A DNA stretch of 64,000 bases from DTWD01 sp963662965 (GTDB lineage: Bacteria > Acidobacteriota > Vicinamibacteria > Vicinamibacterales > UBA8438). The translations under genes and the position numbers were made by a program. A model generated the notes under the pieces. That model was not told the origin of the DNA. It searched no databases and saw only the letters and a program-made list of their open reading frames with translations. The stretch is from positions 5,146,001 through 5,210,000 of the forward strand of contig OY759970.1 of NCBI GenBank assembly GCA_963662965.1, written 5' to 3'. Positions 27,968 to 37,177 of the stretch are shown piece after piece; position 1 is the first letter of the stretch, and the number at the start of each line of letters is the position of its first letter.

Positions 27968-27973
27968 CTCCTT
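27968..27973 (-). promoter_or_regulatory. Ribosome-binding site supporting a CTG start for ETF-QO
   Basis: Minus-strand AAGGAG is 7 bases from CTG 27960, while the next in-frame candidate (GTG 27933) has no such site. It overlaps the etfA stop codon. Confidence 0.55.
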
Positions 27974-28946
27974 AGGACCCGGTGTCGCCGAGCGCCGCCG
28001 TGAGCGCCGGAACGATCTCGAAGAGATCGCCAACGATCCCGTAGTCGGCGACTTCAAAGATCGGCGCATCCGCGTCCTTGTTGATGGCGACGATCGTCTT
28101 GGCCCCCTTCATCCCGACGAGATGCTGGATTGCACCGGAAATGCCGAGCGCCACGTACAGTTTCGGCGCCACCGTTTGACCCGAACTGCCGATTTGCCGA
28201 TCCATCGGCAGCCACCCGGAGTCGCAGATCGGCCGGGACGCCGCCAGCTCGGCGTCGAGCGCCTTCGCCAGTTCCTGAGCCACCGGGAGGTGCTCTTCGC
28301 TCTTGATGCCGCGCCCGACCGCCACGATGCACTCAGCCTGCGTCAGATCGACCGCCTGCTTCGCCTCCTTAAAGGGCTCCTCGGGTTTCTGCCGGATCGC
28401 GCCCGCGTCGACGTCGACGTCGATTGTTCGTATGGCCGCGGGGGCCGCACCGCGCGCCGCGGCATCTGCGCGGCACGCGCCGATTTGCATACTGGCAAAG
28501 TGCGGCGGCGGTCCTTCCGGGAGCACGTCCGCGACGAACTTGCCTTGGAACATCGGCCGCACGAGCACGCGCGCGCCGTCGCGCGTCTTCGACCCGACGC
28601 AGTCCGGAATCAGCAGCCCCCCGAGCCGTGCGGCCAGCTTCGGCGCATAGTCGCGCGTCTGGTAGGTGTGCGGCCACAAGACGAGGTCCGGCTGCTCCGC
28701 GCGCACGACCGGCACGAGGGCGTCGACGAAGCCGTCCGGGGTGTACGGCTCCAACGCCGTGTGGTCGACGAGGAGCACTTCCGACACGGCGGCCGCCGCC
28801 AACTCGCTGGCGACCCCGCTCGCAGCAGTACCAGTGCCGGCGACGACGACCTTGACCGACCCCCCGATCTGCTGCGCCGCCGCGACCGTTTCCCAGCTGA
28901 CCGCATTCAGCACACCCTGGCGCTGTTCGGCGACGACGAGAATCAT
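27972..28946 (-). CDS. etfA: Electron transfer flavoprotein subunit alpha
   Basis: EtfA carries the FAD of the soluble ETF that collects electrons from acyl-CoA dehydrogenases. The 324-aa protein has ILVVAEQRQGVLNAVSWETV, the LVLWPHTYQTRDYAPKLAAR block, RPMFQGKFVADV and the C-terminal FAD motif GSSGQTVAPKLYVALGISG (~residue 253) with QHLVGMKGAKTIVAINKD. It overlaps etfB by 4 bases (ATGA). Confidence 0.94.
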   Translation of the reverse strand: MILVVAEQRQGVLNAVSWETVAAAQQIGGSVKVVVAGTGTAASGVASELAAAAVSEVLLVDHTALEPYTPDGFVDALVPVVRAEQPDLVLWPHTYQTRDYAPKLAARLGGLLIPDCVGSKTRDGARVLVRPMFQGKFVADVLPEGPPPHFASMQIGACRADAAARGAAPAAIRTIDVDVDAGAIRQKPEEPFKEAKQAVDLTQAECIVAVGRGIKSEEHLPVAQELAKALDAELAASRPICDSGWLPMDRQIGSSGQTVAPKLYVALGISGAIQHLVGMKGAKTIVAINKDADAPIFEVADYGIVGDLFEIVPALTAALGDTGS

Positions 28947-29710
28947 AACGCCCTCGCATCTTCGCGCAGCGCGCGCACGAGTTCGCGCGCGGCATCGGCC
29001 GGCGAGCCTTCGATGAATCGGGTCGCCTTGTCCTTCTCAGGCACGTAGAGCTCGAGAATGCGCTGGCCCGCCAGCGGTATGGTGTCCGGCGTTACCGTGC
29101 GGACCTCCTTCTTCTTCGCCGCCATGATGCCCTTGAGCGTCGCGTACCGGAGCTGGTTGATTCCGCTCTGGATGGTCAAGAGCGCGGGCGTCGGCATCGA
29201 GACCCACTGAAACCACCCGCTCTCGAGCTCACGCTTGACGCGCAACTCGGCGCCGTCACGACCGACGTCGACTTCCATGATGATGGTTGCGTGTGGGAGG
29301 CCCATCCGTTCGGCGAGAATCACACCGGTTTGGCCGAATCCCTGGTCGTCCGACTGCAGCCCCGTGAGCACGAGGTCGAACCCTTCGTCGCGAATGGCGG
29401 CAGCGAGCGCTCCGGCCACCACATTGGCATCGGCGGCGGCCAGCTCATCGCTCTGGACGCGGATCGCCCGATCCGCGCCCCGAGCGAGCGCCTCGCGAAT
29501 CACCTGGGACACGCGCGCCGGTCCGGCGGCACAGACGACCACCTCGCCACCGTGCGTTTCCTTGAGCCGCAGCGCCTCCTCAAGGGCGTACGCGTCTGGC
29601 TCATTCATCTCGAAGCTGGCGTCGTGATCGCGCACCCAGGTGGCCGACTCGGCGACGCGCAGCGGCCCGTCTCGGGTCACGACTTGTTTGATACAGACAG
29701 CAATCTTCAT
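28943..29710 (-). CDS. etfB: Electron transfer flavoprotein subunit beta
   Basis: EtfB binds AMP and pairs with EtfA. The 255-aa product starts at ATG 29710 (MKIAVCIKQVV) with GGAACC shortly upstream; a longer frame to 29740 is less likely. It has EMNEPDAYALEEALRLKE, VLTGLQSDDQGFGQTG and the recognition-loop sequence LRYATLKGIMAAKKKEV. First gene of the ETF unit, 33 bp after fabF. Confidence 0.94.
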   Translation of the reverse strand: MKIAVCIKQVVTRDGPLRVAESATWVRDHDASFEMNEPDAYALEEALRLKETHGGEVVVCAAGPARVSQVIREALARGADRAIRVQSDELAAADANVVAGALAAAIRDEGFDLVLTGLQSDDQGFGQTGVILAERMGLPHATIIMEVDVGRDGAELRVKRELESGWFQWVSMPTPALLTIQSGINQLRYATLKGIMAAKKKEVRTVTPDTIPLAGQRILELYVPEKDKATRFIEGSPADAARELVRALREDARAL

Positions 29711-29743
29711 GGTGGGTTCCTGGCGCGCATGCGGCGCCAAGCG

Positions 29744-30985
29744 TCAGGCGTCGTACCGCTTGAATAGAAGGCTGGCGTTCGTGCCGCCAAAGCCAAACGA
29801 GTTCGAGAGAACGTAGGTGATGGGCAGCGCGCGCTGCTCGTTCGGGACATAGTCGAGGTCGCAGTCGGGATCCGGATTCTCCAGATTAATCGTCGGTGGC
29901 ACGCGCTGATGGCGCAGCGCCAACGCCGAAATACCGGCTTCCAATCCGCCGGCCGCCCCCAAGAGGTGCCCAGTCATCGATTTGGTCGATGAGATCGCGA
30001 GGCTCGACGCGTGCGAGCCAAAGCACTGTTTGATCGCCAGCGTCTCGATCCGGTCGTTGTACGGCGTCGACGTACCGTGCGCATTGACGTACTGAATGGC
30101 GGACGGCTCGATCCCCGCCTGTCGAATCGCGCGCTGCATCACCCGGACGGCGCCCGTCCCGTCCTCAGACGGCGCGGTCATGTGGTAGGCATCGGCTGAC
30201 ATGCCGTAGCCGACCAGCTCGCAGTAGATGGATGCTCCCCGCGCGCGCGCGCTCTCGAAATCCTCGAGAATCACCACGCCAGAGCCTTCGCCAATGATGA
30301 ACCCATCGCGGTCGCGGTCAAACGGGCGGCTCGCTCGCTCGGGTTCATCGTTTCGGGTCGACAACGCCCGCATCGCGGCAAACCCACCGACTCCCAGCGG
30401 CGTAATAGCCGCCTCCGACCCGCCGGCGACCATCGCCTCGGCGTCGCCCCGACGGATGATCTCGAAGGAATCGCCAATCGCATGCGCCGAGGCCGAACAC
30501 GCGGTGCAGGTTGCCGAGTTAGGCCCCTTGGCCCCGAAGCGGATCGAGATCTGCCCGGCGGCGAGGTTGATGATGGACGCTGGAATAAAGAACGGGGAGA
30601 TCTTGCGGGGACCGCCCTTGAGCAACGCGCTGTGCTCGCGCTCGATGGTGCCAAACCCACCGATGCCCGATGCAATGAACACCCCGACATCACTGCCGAG
30701 CCCGCCGTCGGTTGGGAGACCAGCGTCCTGCAGCGCGAACTCCGACGCGGCGAGCGCGTACTGAATAAAGACGTCCATCTTCTTGACGTCCTTCTTCGGT
30801 ATGAATTGCAGCGGATCGAAATCAGGCACCTCTCCGGCAATCGTCGAGGCGAACCCGGCGGGATCGAAATGTGAGATGGTCCGGATCCCACTGCGCCCGG
30901 CCAGCAACGCATTCCAACTCTCCTGGGTCCCGACGCCGAGAGACGACACGAGGCCGACCCCGGTTATCATGACGCGCCTTTCCAA
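29744..30985 (-). CDS. fabF: 3-oxoacyl-ACP synthase II
   Basis: FabF condenses malonyl-ACP with acyl-ACP in fatty-acid elongation. The 413-aa protein has the active-site Cys in TCTACSASAHAIG (~residue 163), the two His in YVNAHGTSTPYND (~305) and STKSMTGHLLGAAGG (~342), and the end SFGFGGTNASLLF. The start is TTG 30985, preceded by AGGAG about 6 bases away; the internal ATG six codons in is less likely because ERRVMITGVG is the family N-terminus. It is downstream of acpP. Confidence 0.95.
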   Translation of the reverse strand: MERRVMITGVGLVSSLGVGTQESWNALLAGRSGIRTISHFDPAGFASTIAGEVPDFDPLQFIPKKDVKKMDVFIQYALAASEFALQDAGLPTDGGLGSDVGVFIASGIGGFGTIEREHSALLKGGPRKISPFFIPASIINLAAGQISIRFGAKGPNSATCTACSASAHAIGDSFEIIRRGDAEAMVAGGSEAAITPLGVGGFAAMRALSTRNDEPERASRPFDRDRDGFIIGEGSGVVILEDFESARARGASIYCELVGYGMSADAYHMTAPSEDGTGAVRVMQRAIRQAGIEPSAIQYVNAHGTSTPYNDRIETLAIKQCFGSHASSLAISSTKSMTGHLLGAAGGLEAGISALALRHQRVPPTINLENPDPDCDLDYVPNEQRALPITYVLSNSFGFGGTNASLLFKRYDA

Positions 30986-31018
30986 CGTAACTCCTATCGA
31001 CCCCTACGGGTTCGGCTC

Positions 31019-31261
31019 TTATTTCTTGCCCTTACCGTGAGACTCGATGTAGTCGACGGCTTCCTTCACCCGCGTGATCTTCTCTGCGTCCTCATCCGGA
31101 ATTTCGAGGCCGAACTCTTCCTCGAACGCCATCACCAATTCCACGGTGTCCAGCGAATCCGCACCGAGGTCATCGACGAACGATGCATCCGGCGTGACTT
31201 CTTCTTCGTCCACGCCCAACTGCTCCACGATGATGCCTTTGACTTTGTCAGCAACCGCCAT
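31019..31261 (-). CDS. acpP: Acyl carrier protein
   Basis: The 80-aa acidic carrier holds growing acyl chains on a phosphopantetheine arm. The arm attaches to the Ser of DDLGADSLDTVELVMAFEEE (~residue 37). The C-terminus ends in a short Lys-rich tail (ESHGKGKK). It lies between fabG and fabF in the standard fab order. Confidence 0.97.
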   Translation of the reverse strand: MAVADKVKGIIVEQLGVDEEEVTPDASFVDDLGADSLDTVELVMAFEEEFGLEIPDEDAEKITRVKEAVDYIESHGKGKK

Positions 31262-31272
31262 TCAACAGCCTC

Positions 31273-32013
31273 CTACATGTACATCCCACCATTGACTGCC
31301 ACTACCTGCCCTGTAATATACGATGCTTCGTCCGACGCGAGAAAGCAGACGGCCGCGGCGACCTCATCGGGCGACCCCAGGCGCGCTATCGGAATCTGCC
31401 CGACCAGTGCCTCCCGCACCCGCTCATCGAGGCCGGACGTCATGTCTGTGTCGATCAGGCCAGGCGCGACGACGTTGACCGTGATCCCCCGCGAAGCGAC
31501 TTCCCGCGCCAACGACTTGCTGAACCCAATCAGCCCCGCCTTCGATGCCGCATAGTTGACCTGCCCCGCGTTCCCCGACTGCGCCACCACCGAACTGATG
31601 TTGACAATCCGCCCGGCACGCTGCTTCAGCATCGTCCGCAGCACCGACTGACAGCACCCAAACGCCGCGGTCAGGTTGGTGGCCAGCACGGCATCCCAGT
31701 CCCCCGGCTTCATACGCATCATGAGTTGGTCCCGCACGATGCCGGCGTTGTTGACTAGTACGTCGATCCGACCGAACCGGTCGAGGGCCGTCCGCGCGAG
31801 GGTCGGAATTGATGCGGTGTCGGTCAGGTCGAGGCTGACGCCGACAGCGGTGCCACCGGCCGCTTCGATCTCGGCGACAACCGCATCCGCGTGATCTGCC
31901 CGCGCCGCCGCTATCACCGCGGCTCCCGAATCCGAGAGCTTCAAGGCAATCGCCCGCCCAATGCCACGAGACGCTCCGGTGACCAGGGCGACCCGCCCCT
32001 CAGATTCGGTCAT
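31273..32013 (-). CDS. fabG: 3-oxoacyl-ACP reductase
   Basis: FabG is the NADPH-dependent reductase of fatty-acid elongation. The 246-aa short-chain dehydrogenase has ALVTGASRGIGRAIAL (cofactor site), VLVNNAGIVRDQLMMRM, catalytic Ser in NISSVVAQSGNAG, YAASK (Tyr/Lys), and the end ITGQVVAVNGGMYM. It is 11 bp before acpP. Confidence 0.96.
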   Translation of the reverse strand: MTESEGRVALVTGASRGIGRAIALKLSDSGAAVIAAARADHADAVVAEIEAAGGTAVGVSLDLTDTASIPTLARTALDRFGRIDVLVNNAGIVRDQLMMRMKPGDWDAVLATNLTAAFGCCQSVLRTMLKQRAGRIVNISSVVAQSGNAGQVNYAASKAGLIGFSKSLAREVASRGITVNVVAPGLIDTDMTSGLDERVREALVGQIPIARLGSPDEVAAAVCFLASDEASYITGQVVAVNGGMYM

Positions 32014-32039
32014 TAACTGTGCCTATCCCGTAACAGTGC

Positions 32040-32990
32040 CTATCCCGCCGTCGGCTCGACCGCGACGCCGAGTACCGTTTCGGCCGAGGCCAAGCGTTCG
32101 ACGTCTTCCACGCTCGTCAGCCGAACGGAGCGGTCCGTTTTCTTAATGAGGCCGGTGAGGACCCGGCCCGGCCCGACTTCCACGAAGGTCGTGACCCCGT
32201 CGGCGACGAGTCTGCGGACCACGTCTTCCCAGCGCACCGGGGCACTAACCTGTTGGATCAGCGCCTCGATCCCGTCGTGGCTCGTGCGCTTCGGCGTCGC
32301 ATCGACGTTGGCCACGACTGGTACCGACGGGTCACGCACCACAAGACTTCGGAGCTCGGGGGCCAGCCTGGTCTCCACCGGTTTCATGAGCGCGCAATGA
32401 AACGGCGCGCTGACCGGCAGCGGCACGACACGGCGCGCACCGAGCTCGCGAGCGCGGACGCCGGCCCGCTGCACCGCACGCGTGTGGCCCGCGATCGCGA
32501 CCTGGCCGGGCGCGTTGAAATTCGCCGCGCTCACCACGTCTCCGTCAGCGGCCTCGGCGCACGCCTGCTCGACGCCGGCCGCATCGAGCCCCAAGACGAT
32601 GGCCATCGCGCCTTCACCGATCGGCACGACCTCCTGCATGTACCGGCCGCGTCGACGCACGGTACGGAGCGCGTCGGCGTAGCCAAGCGTGCCCGCCGCG
32701 ACGTGCGCCGAGTATTCGCCGAGGCTGTGCCCGGCGACATACATCGGCGCGTGCCCGCGAGACACCAACAACCGATGCACGGCGACGCTCATCGCCAGAA
32801 TTGCAGGCTGCGTGTTCTCCGTCAGCCTGAGCCGGTCTTCAGGACCGTCGAAACAGAGTCGACCAATCGACTCCCCGAGCGCCTCATCGGCTTCCTCGAA
32901 CGCCTGACGGCAGACCGGGAACGCGTCGGCGAGTGCCTTCCCCATCCCGACACGCTGCGACCCCTGGCCCGGAAAGACGAACGCGATCAT
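32040..32990 (-). CDS. fabD: Malonyl-CoA:ACP transacylase
   Basis: FabD loads malonyl groups onto ACP. The 316-aa protein has AFVFPGQGSQRVGMGKAL at the N-terminus, the nucleophile motif GHSLGEYSAH (~residue 93), FNAPGQVAIAGH and the catalytic-His region VSAPFHCALMKPV (~199). The ATG overlaps the plsX stop by 4 bases. Confidence 0.95.
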   Translation of the reverse strand: MIAFVFPGQGSQRVGMGKALADAFPVCRQAFEEADEALGESIGRLCFDGPEDRLRLTENTQPAILAMSVAVHRLLVSRGHAPMYVAGHSLGEYSAHVAAGTLGYADALRTVRRRGRYMQEVVPIGEGAMAIVLGLDAAGVEQACAEAADGDVVSAANFNAPGQVAIAGHTRAVQRAGVRARELGARRVVPLPVSAPFHCALMKPVETRLAPELRSLVVRDPSVPVVANVDATPKRTSHDGIEALIQQVSAPVRWEDVVRRLVADGVTTFVEVGPGRVLTGLIKKTDRSVRLTSVEDVERLASAETVLGVAVEPTAG

Positions 32991-34030
32991 TGAACCTGCC
33001 GTCTCCCCTCTGTCCCCAGCGCGGCCATGCCGTGGCCAACCGTCGTCACCAAACCATCGCGAACGAAGCGGTGTGTCAACGCCAAGGCGTTGCGCACGGC
33101 CTTGACCGACGACCGCCCATGTCCGACCACCACGAGCCCGTCCACACCGAGCAACGGGGCGCCGCCGTACTCGGAGTAGTCGACGCGCCGCCGAAACCGG
33201 CGAAACGCGCGACGCGACAACAAGTAGCCCAGCTGCGTCGTGAACGTGCGACTGAGCTCGTCGCGCAACAGCTCCTCGACAACCTCGACAAGCCCTTCAC
33301 TCACCTTGAGCGCGACGTTGCCGGTAAAACCGTCGCACACCACGACGTCGGCCACACCGGCGTACAGCTCTCGCGCTTCGATGTTCCCAATAAATCTGAG
33401 CTCGCTGTCGCGCAAGCGTCGGTGGGCGTCGCGCGTCAGGTCGTTTCCCTTCGTCGCTTCCTCACCGATCGACAACAAGCCAACCCGCGGGGCGTCGACC
33501 CCGAGGACGGTCCTCGCGTACACCGTCCCCATCGCGGCGAATTGCACCAGGTGATGCGCGCGACAGTCGACCGTCGCCCCGACATCCAACAGGACGGCGT
33601 CGCGATGTCGCGTCGGAATCGTCGTGGCCAGCGCGGGCCGGTCAACACCAGGAATCATTCCGAACGCGGCATGGGCCGCCATCAGCGTCGCGCCCGTATT
33701 GCCCGCGCTGAAAAACGCGGCGGCCTCGCCGCGCGCGACCATCTCTGCCGCCACTCTGACCGATGCCTGCGGCTTGCGCCGCAACGCGCTCGGGCCTTCG
33801 TCCATGGCGATCACGTCCGGGGCCGCCACGACACGCACGTCGACCCGGTCGACGTCGACATCGTCACTGCGCCGGAGCTCTTCGTCGACGAGCGGGCCCG
33901 GACCAACCAGCGTCAATCCGAAACCGAGGTGGCGCGCGGCACTCAGCGCGCCAGCCACGACAATCTGCGGGCCATGGTCGCCCCCGGCCGCATCAACTGC
34001 GATTCGTATCCCGCTCACCGGTGCTCCCAT
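32987..34030 (-). CDS. plsX: Phosphate acyltransferase PlsX
   Basis: PlsX converts acyl-ACP to acyl-phosphate for phospholipid synthesis. The 347-aa product has IRIAVDAAGGDHGPQIVVAG, AAAFFSAGNTGATLMAA, VLLDVGATVDCRAHHLVQFA and VVVCDGFTGNVALKVSEG. ATG 34030 is used; a GTG four codons in would also fit. It lies between rpmF and fabD as in many bacteria. Confidence 0.95.
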   Translation of the reverse strand: MGAPVSGIRIAVDAAGGDHGPQIVVAGALSAARHLGFGLTLVGPGPLVDEELRRSDDVDVDRVDVRVVAAPDVIAMDEGPSALRRKPQASVRVAAEMVARGEAAAFFSAGNTGATLMAAHAAFGMIPGVDRPALATTIPTRHRDAVLLDVGATVDCRAHHLVQFAAMGTVYARTVLGVDAPRVGLLSIGEEATKGNDLTRDAHRRLRDSELRFIGNIEARELYAGVADVVVCDGFTGNVALKVSEGLVEVVEELLRDELSRTFTTQLGYLLSRRAFRRFRRRVDYSEYGGAPLLGVDGLVVVGHGRSSVKAVRNALALTHRFVRDGLVTTVGHGMAALGTEGRRQVQ

Positions 34031-34115
34031 CGAGACGCGCCGCGCTGCTGGACATAGGGTGAGGTAGTCTGGCGCGAGGGCTCCGCGTGTAATCTTTGGC
34101 GTACAGCGAAGAGGC

Positions 34116-34298
34116 TCACGCCTCCTTGATCGCCTTGACCTGGCGGCCCTTGTAGTAGCCGCAGTGGGCGCACACGCGATGTGGCACCTTCGGTTCGTGA
34201 CACTGCGGGCATTCGCTCATGCCGGCCGGCTTGAGCGCGTGATGGGCCCGTTTCTTCGCCGTGCGCGCCTTGGAATGACGTCGTTTCGGATTCGCCAT
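34116..34298 (-). CDS. rpmF: 50S ribosomal protein L32
   Basis: A 60-aa basic protein: MANPKRRHSKARTAKKRAHH, then the zinc-ribbon type CPQC...CAHCGYYKG. It is the standard neighbour of yceD (4 bp upstream) and plsX (85 bp downstream). Confidence 0.96.
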   Translation of the reverse strand: MANPKRRHSKARTAKKRAHHALKPAGMSECPQCHEPKVPHRVCAHCGYYKGRQVKAIKEA

Positions 34299-34302
34299 GC
34301 GT

Positions 34303-34878
34303 CTAGTCCTTTCGTGCCCGCGCGGTGCCGTCGTCCCCGGCCTCGTCCTCGCTCATGGCCTTCGGGAACAGCGACTGCAGCGCCTCGAGCCGCGGATCGC
34401 GCCATGTCGTGTCGCAACGGCACGTGTCGGTGTTCCAATCGACGCCACACACGGGACACAGGCCGCGGCAATCGTCCCGACAGAGCGGCTTCATCGGCGC
34501 CGCCAATTGCAATTGCTCGCGGACCAAACCACCAAGATCAATCTGTTCGTCACGATAGAACCCTGTCGACAGATCCTCCTCCGCGATCTCGTGCTCGTCC
34601 TCTCCCACGTTCACCCGGCGCGGGAGATAGCGTAGGTCGACGTTCAGCGTCGTGGGCACCTCAAACGGCTTGAGACACCGACAGCAGTCCCGGCGAACGG
34701 TCGTCACGATCTGCCCGAACAACCGATACCTGTCGCCGTCCTTCCGCACCCGCAGCGACAGCTCAACGGGAGCGACCCCGACATAATCGTCCTCTCCGCC
34801 AGCCGCAAGCGACGACGGCGGATAAGAGCGCTCGACCAACTCGTCCGGTACGCGCAAGTCGCGCAAGTCCAGCAGCAT
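34303..34878 (-). CDS. yceD: DUF177/YceD family protein
   Basis: A 191-aa protein of the YceD family, found beside rpmF and implicated in ribosome/23S rRNA metabolism in other bacteria. It has RRDCCRCLKPFEV, an acidic middle (NVGEDEHEIAEEDL), and a C-terminal cysteine cluster CRDDCRGLCPVCG...CRC that may bind zinc. ATG 34878 (MLLDLRDLRVP) follows a GGAGAG element; a longer frame to 34956 lacks support. Confidence 0.85.
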   Translation of the reverse strand: MLLDLRDLRVPDELVERSYPPSSLAAGGEDDYVGVAPVELSLRVRKDGDRYRLFGQIVTTVRRDCCRCLKPFEVPTTLNVDLRYLPRRVNVGEDEHEIAEEDLSTGFYRDEQIDLGGLVREQLQLAAPMKPLCRDDCRGLCPVCGVDWNTDTCRCDTTWRDPRLEALQSLFPKAMSEDEAGDDGTARARKD

Positions 34879-34922
34879 CAACACTCTCCGTACGCACCTT
34901 TGGTACCCGATCGAACCTCCAA

Positions 34923-36002
34923 CTATATCATGTGACCCGCGGCGCCTCCCCCCCACGGCCGCGGCACGAACAACTCCTCGAAGAGGCCGATCGCGAACCG
35001 ATCCGTCATACCGGCGAGGAAGTCCTTCGCCGCGACATCGAGACCGTCTCGATCCATCGTTCGGGGGTCGAGAAAGTGGGCCGGCGTTTCTCGCACCTTC
35101 TCCCAGAGACCGCTGAGAATGCCATACGCCTTCTTGAATTCGGCGGTCGCGGCGTCGTTCTCATAGACCGCGCCAAAGAGAAAGGCGCGCAAATCGAGCG
35201 TGGCCTGCAGCACCGGCGCGCTCATGTCGACCTCGGGCTCACCCTCGCGAGCGAGCGTCTGTCGCACCACGTCCGAGACCATGCGACCAATGCGATCCGA
35301 CGACGTGGATCCGAGCGTGGCGATCGGGTCGGACGGCAGGTCGTCCAGCTGTAGGATGCCGGCGCGCACGGCGTCGTCGATGTCGTGGTTCACGTACGCA
35401 ATGATGTCTGCAACGCGTGCAACCTGTCCTTCGAGTGTCGCGGCGCGGTGGGCAGGGTCGGCGCCGACCGGGGCCCCTTTTTTTCCCTTGGAATGTTTGG
35501 CGATCCCGTCACGGACTTCCCAGGTGAGATTCAAGCCTGCCCCGTCTTGCTCTAGGACGTCGACGATGCGAAGACTCTGTTCGTAGTGGTTGAACCCGCC
35601 TGGGATGAGCCGTTTCAGCACGCGTTCGCCGGCGTGCCCAAACGGCGAATGACCGAGATCGTGGCCGAGGGCGATCGCCTCGGTCAGCTCCTCGTTCAGC
35701 CGCAGCACTTTCGCGATGGTTCGCGCGATCTGTGACACCTCGAGCGTATGGGTGAGCCGAGTGCGATAGTGATCACCGGTCGGGGCCAGAAACACCTGCG
35801 TCTTGTGCTTGAGGCGGCGAAAGGCCTTCGAATGCACAATCCGATCACGGTCGCGGTGAAACGCGGGCCGAATCGGATCTTCGACCTCGGCCCGAAGGCG
35901 CCCTCGGCTCTCGCTACTCCTTGCGGCGATTGACGCGAGCGTGTCGCGCTCGCGAGCCTCGAGCTGCGTACGAAGAATCTCGCCGTCGGCGGGGGACGAC
36001 AT
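34923..36002 (-). CDS. dgt: dGTP triphosphohydrolase-like HD protein
   Basis: Dgt hydrolyses dGTP to deoxyguanosine and triphosphate. The 359-aa protein has RDRDRIVHSKAFRRLKHKTQ, THTLEVSQIARTIAK (first HD-domain His), the HD pair in ALGHDLGHSPFGHAGE (~residue 114) and DIIAYVNHDIDDAVRAGI (last metal Asp, ~200). This matches the shorter non-E. coli class of dNTPases. Its ATG shares one base with the hfq stop. Confidence 0.9.
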   Translation of the reverse strand: MSSPADGEILRTQLEARERDTLASIAARSSESRGRLRAEVEDPIRPAFHRDRDRIVHSKAFRRLKHKTQVFLAPTGDHYRTRLTHTLEVSQIARTIAKVLRLNEELTEAIALGHDLGHSPFGHAGERVLKRLIPGGFNHYEQSLRIVDVLEQDGAGLNLTWEVRDGIAKHSKGKKGAPVGADPAHRAATLEGQVARVADIIAYVNHDIDDAVRAGILQLDDLPSDPIATLGSTSSDRIGRMVSDVVRQTLAREGEPEVDMSAPVLQATLDLRAFLFGAVYENDAATAEFKKAYGILSGLWEKVRETPAHFLDPRTMDRDGLDVAAKDFLAGMTDRFAIGLFEELFVPRPWGGGAAGHMI

Positions 36003-36235
36003 CAGTTGTCCGTGCTGTCATACGGACGGATCGACGCAACGGCGTGTTTAAAGAGCATGACGTCGGTCCCCTCATGCTCGACAAGCAGGGCAAAGCGGTC
36101 GAAGCTCTTGATACGACCGTCCACCTCGGTGCCGTCCATGAGCCGGATCGCAACCCGCAGACGTTCGCGGCGTGCCCCATTGAGAAAGACATCTTGCAAC
36201 GATGAGGGTGGGATCGTCTCGCTTCGGGCTGGCAT
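36002..36235 (-). CDS. hfq: RNA chaperone Hfq
   Basis: Hfq is the hexameric Sm-like protein that pairs small RNAs with mRNAs. The 77-aa product has SLQDVFLNGARRERLRVAIR, the Sm1 region IKSFDRFALLVEHEG and Sm2 LFKHAVASIRP (usually YKHAIS). It follows miaA by 6 bp, the conserved miaA-hfq order, and predicts sRNA regulation in this organism. Confidence 0.94.
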   Translation of the reverse strand: MPARSETIPPSSLQDVFLNGARRERLRVAIRLMDGTEVDGRIKSFDRFALLVEHEGTDVMLFKHAVASIRPYDSTDN

Positions 36236-36241
36236 GGGAAA

Positions 36242-37177
36242 TCAGTGCGGTCGGGGGCGCAGGATGGCGAGCACGTCCTGGAGTGCGTCAGGATGCTCAC
36301 CGGGCACGCGAATCCACCGTAGGTTAGGCTCTTTGCGAAACCAGATCAACTGACGGCGAGCGTATCGTCTATTCTCTTGCGCGATCAGCGCCCGCGTCGC
36401 CGTCTCATCGCGGAGGCCGTGTAAGTGCTCGAGCGCTTGGCGATACACCAGGCCGCCGAACGGGTGGGCCTCTGGCGGCACGCCGGCGGCGAGAGTTCGC
36501 TTGATCTCATCGAGCAACCCGCGCTGAAACTGGTCGTCGACGCGACGTGATACGCGGCGCGCAGTCTCCTCGGTCGACACCTGTAGCGCGAACGTTGTCA
36601 CCTCGTATGCGGCGATCGGCGACCGGGTGTCGGCAAAGTGGGAGGTGAGCGGCCGGCCAGTCAATAGATAGACTTCCAGAGCGCGGATGAGTCTCTTTTC
36701 GTCGCGAGGCTGAATTCGCAAGGCCGAATCGGGATCGACGCGCGCCACCATGCGATAGAGACACGCGACCCCACGCTTGGACGCGATGCGCGCGAGACGG
36801 GTTCGCACTCGGTCGTCGCGGCCGGGACCGGGGAAAAAGCCTCGCGTGAGCGCACGATAGTAGAGCCCCGAGCCGCCAACGAGAATCGGCACGCGTCCGC
36901 GCCCGGCGATCTGGCCGATCACCGCCGTGGCGTCGCGGGCGTATTGCGCGGCAGAATAGCGTTCTGTCGGGTCGACCACATCGATGAGATGGTGCGGAAC
37001 ACCGCGCCGGTCCTCCAACGGGAGCTTGTCGGTCCCGATGTCGAACCCCCGATAAACCGCCGTCGAATCGCAGCTGACCACCTCACCGCGGATCTGGAGC
37101 GCGAGCTCCACGGCGAGCGCACTCTTCCCGGTGGCTGTCGGACCGACGATGGCGACTAGTGGCGAGGTGTCGTGCAT
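36242..37177 (-). CDS. miaA: tRNA dimethylallyltransferase
   Basis: MiaA adds a dimethylallyl group to A37 of tRNAs reading UNN codons. The 311-aa protein has the P-loop IVGPTATGKSALAVELA, SCDSTAVYRGFDIGTDK, DVVDPTERYSAAQYARDA, LVGGSGLYYRALTRG and the C-terminal RQLIWFRKEPNLRWI. ATG 37177 is chosen over a GTG two codons upstream because it overlaps the stop of a small upstream frame (TGATG). Confidence 0.95.
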   Translation of the reverse strand: MHDTSPLVAIVGPTATGKSALAVELALQIRGEVVSCDSTAVYRGFDIGTDKLPLEDRRGVPHHLIDVVDPTERYSAAQYARDATAVIGQIAGRGRVPILVGGSGLYYRALTRGFFPGPGRDDRVRTRLARIASKRGVACLYRMVARVDPDSALRIQPRDEKRLIRALEVYLLTGRPLTSHFADTRSPIAAYEVTTFALQVSTEETARRVSRRVDDQFQRGLLDEIKRTLAAGVPPEAHPFGGLVYRQALEHLHGLRDETATRALIAQENRRYARRQLIWFRKEPNLRWIRVPGEHPDALQDVLAILRPRPH

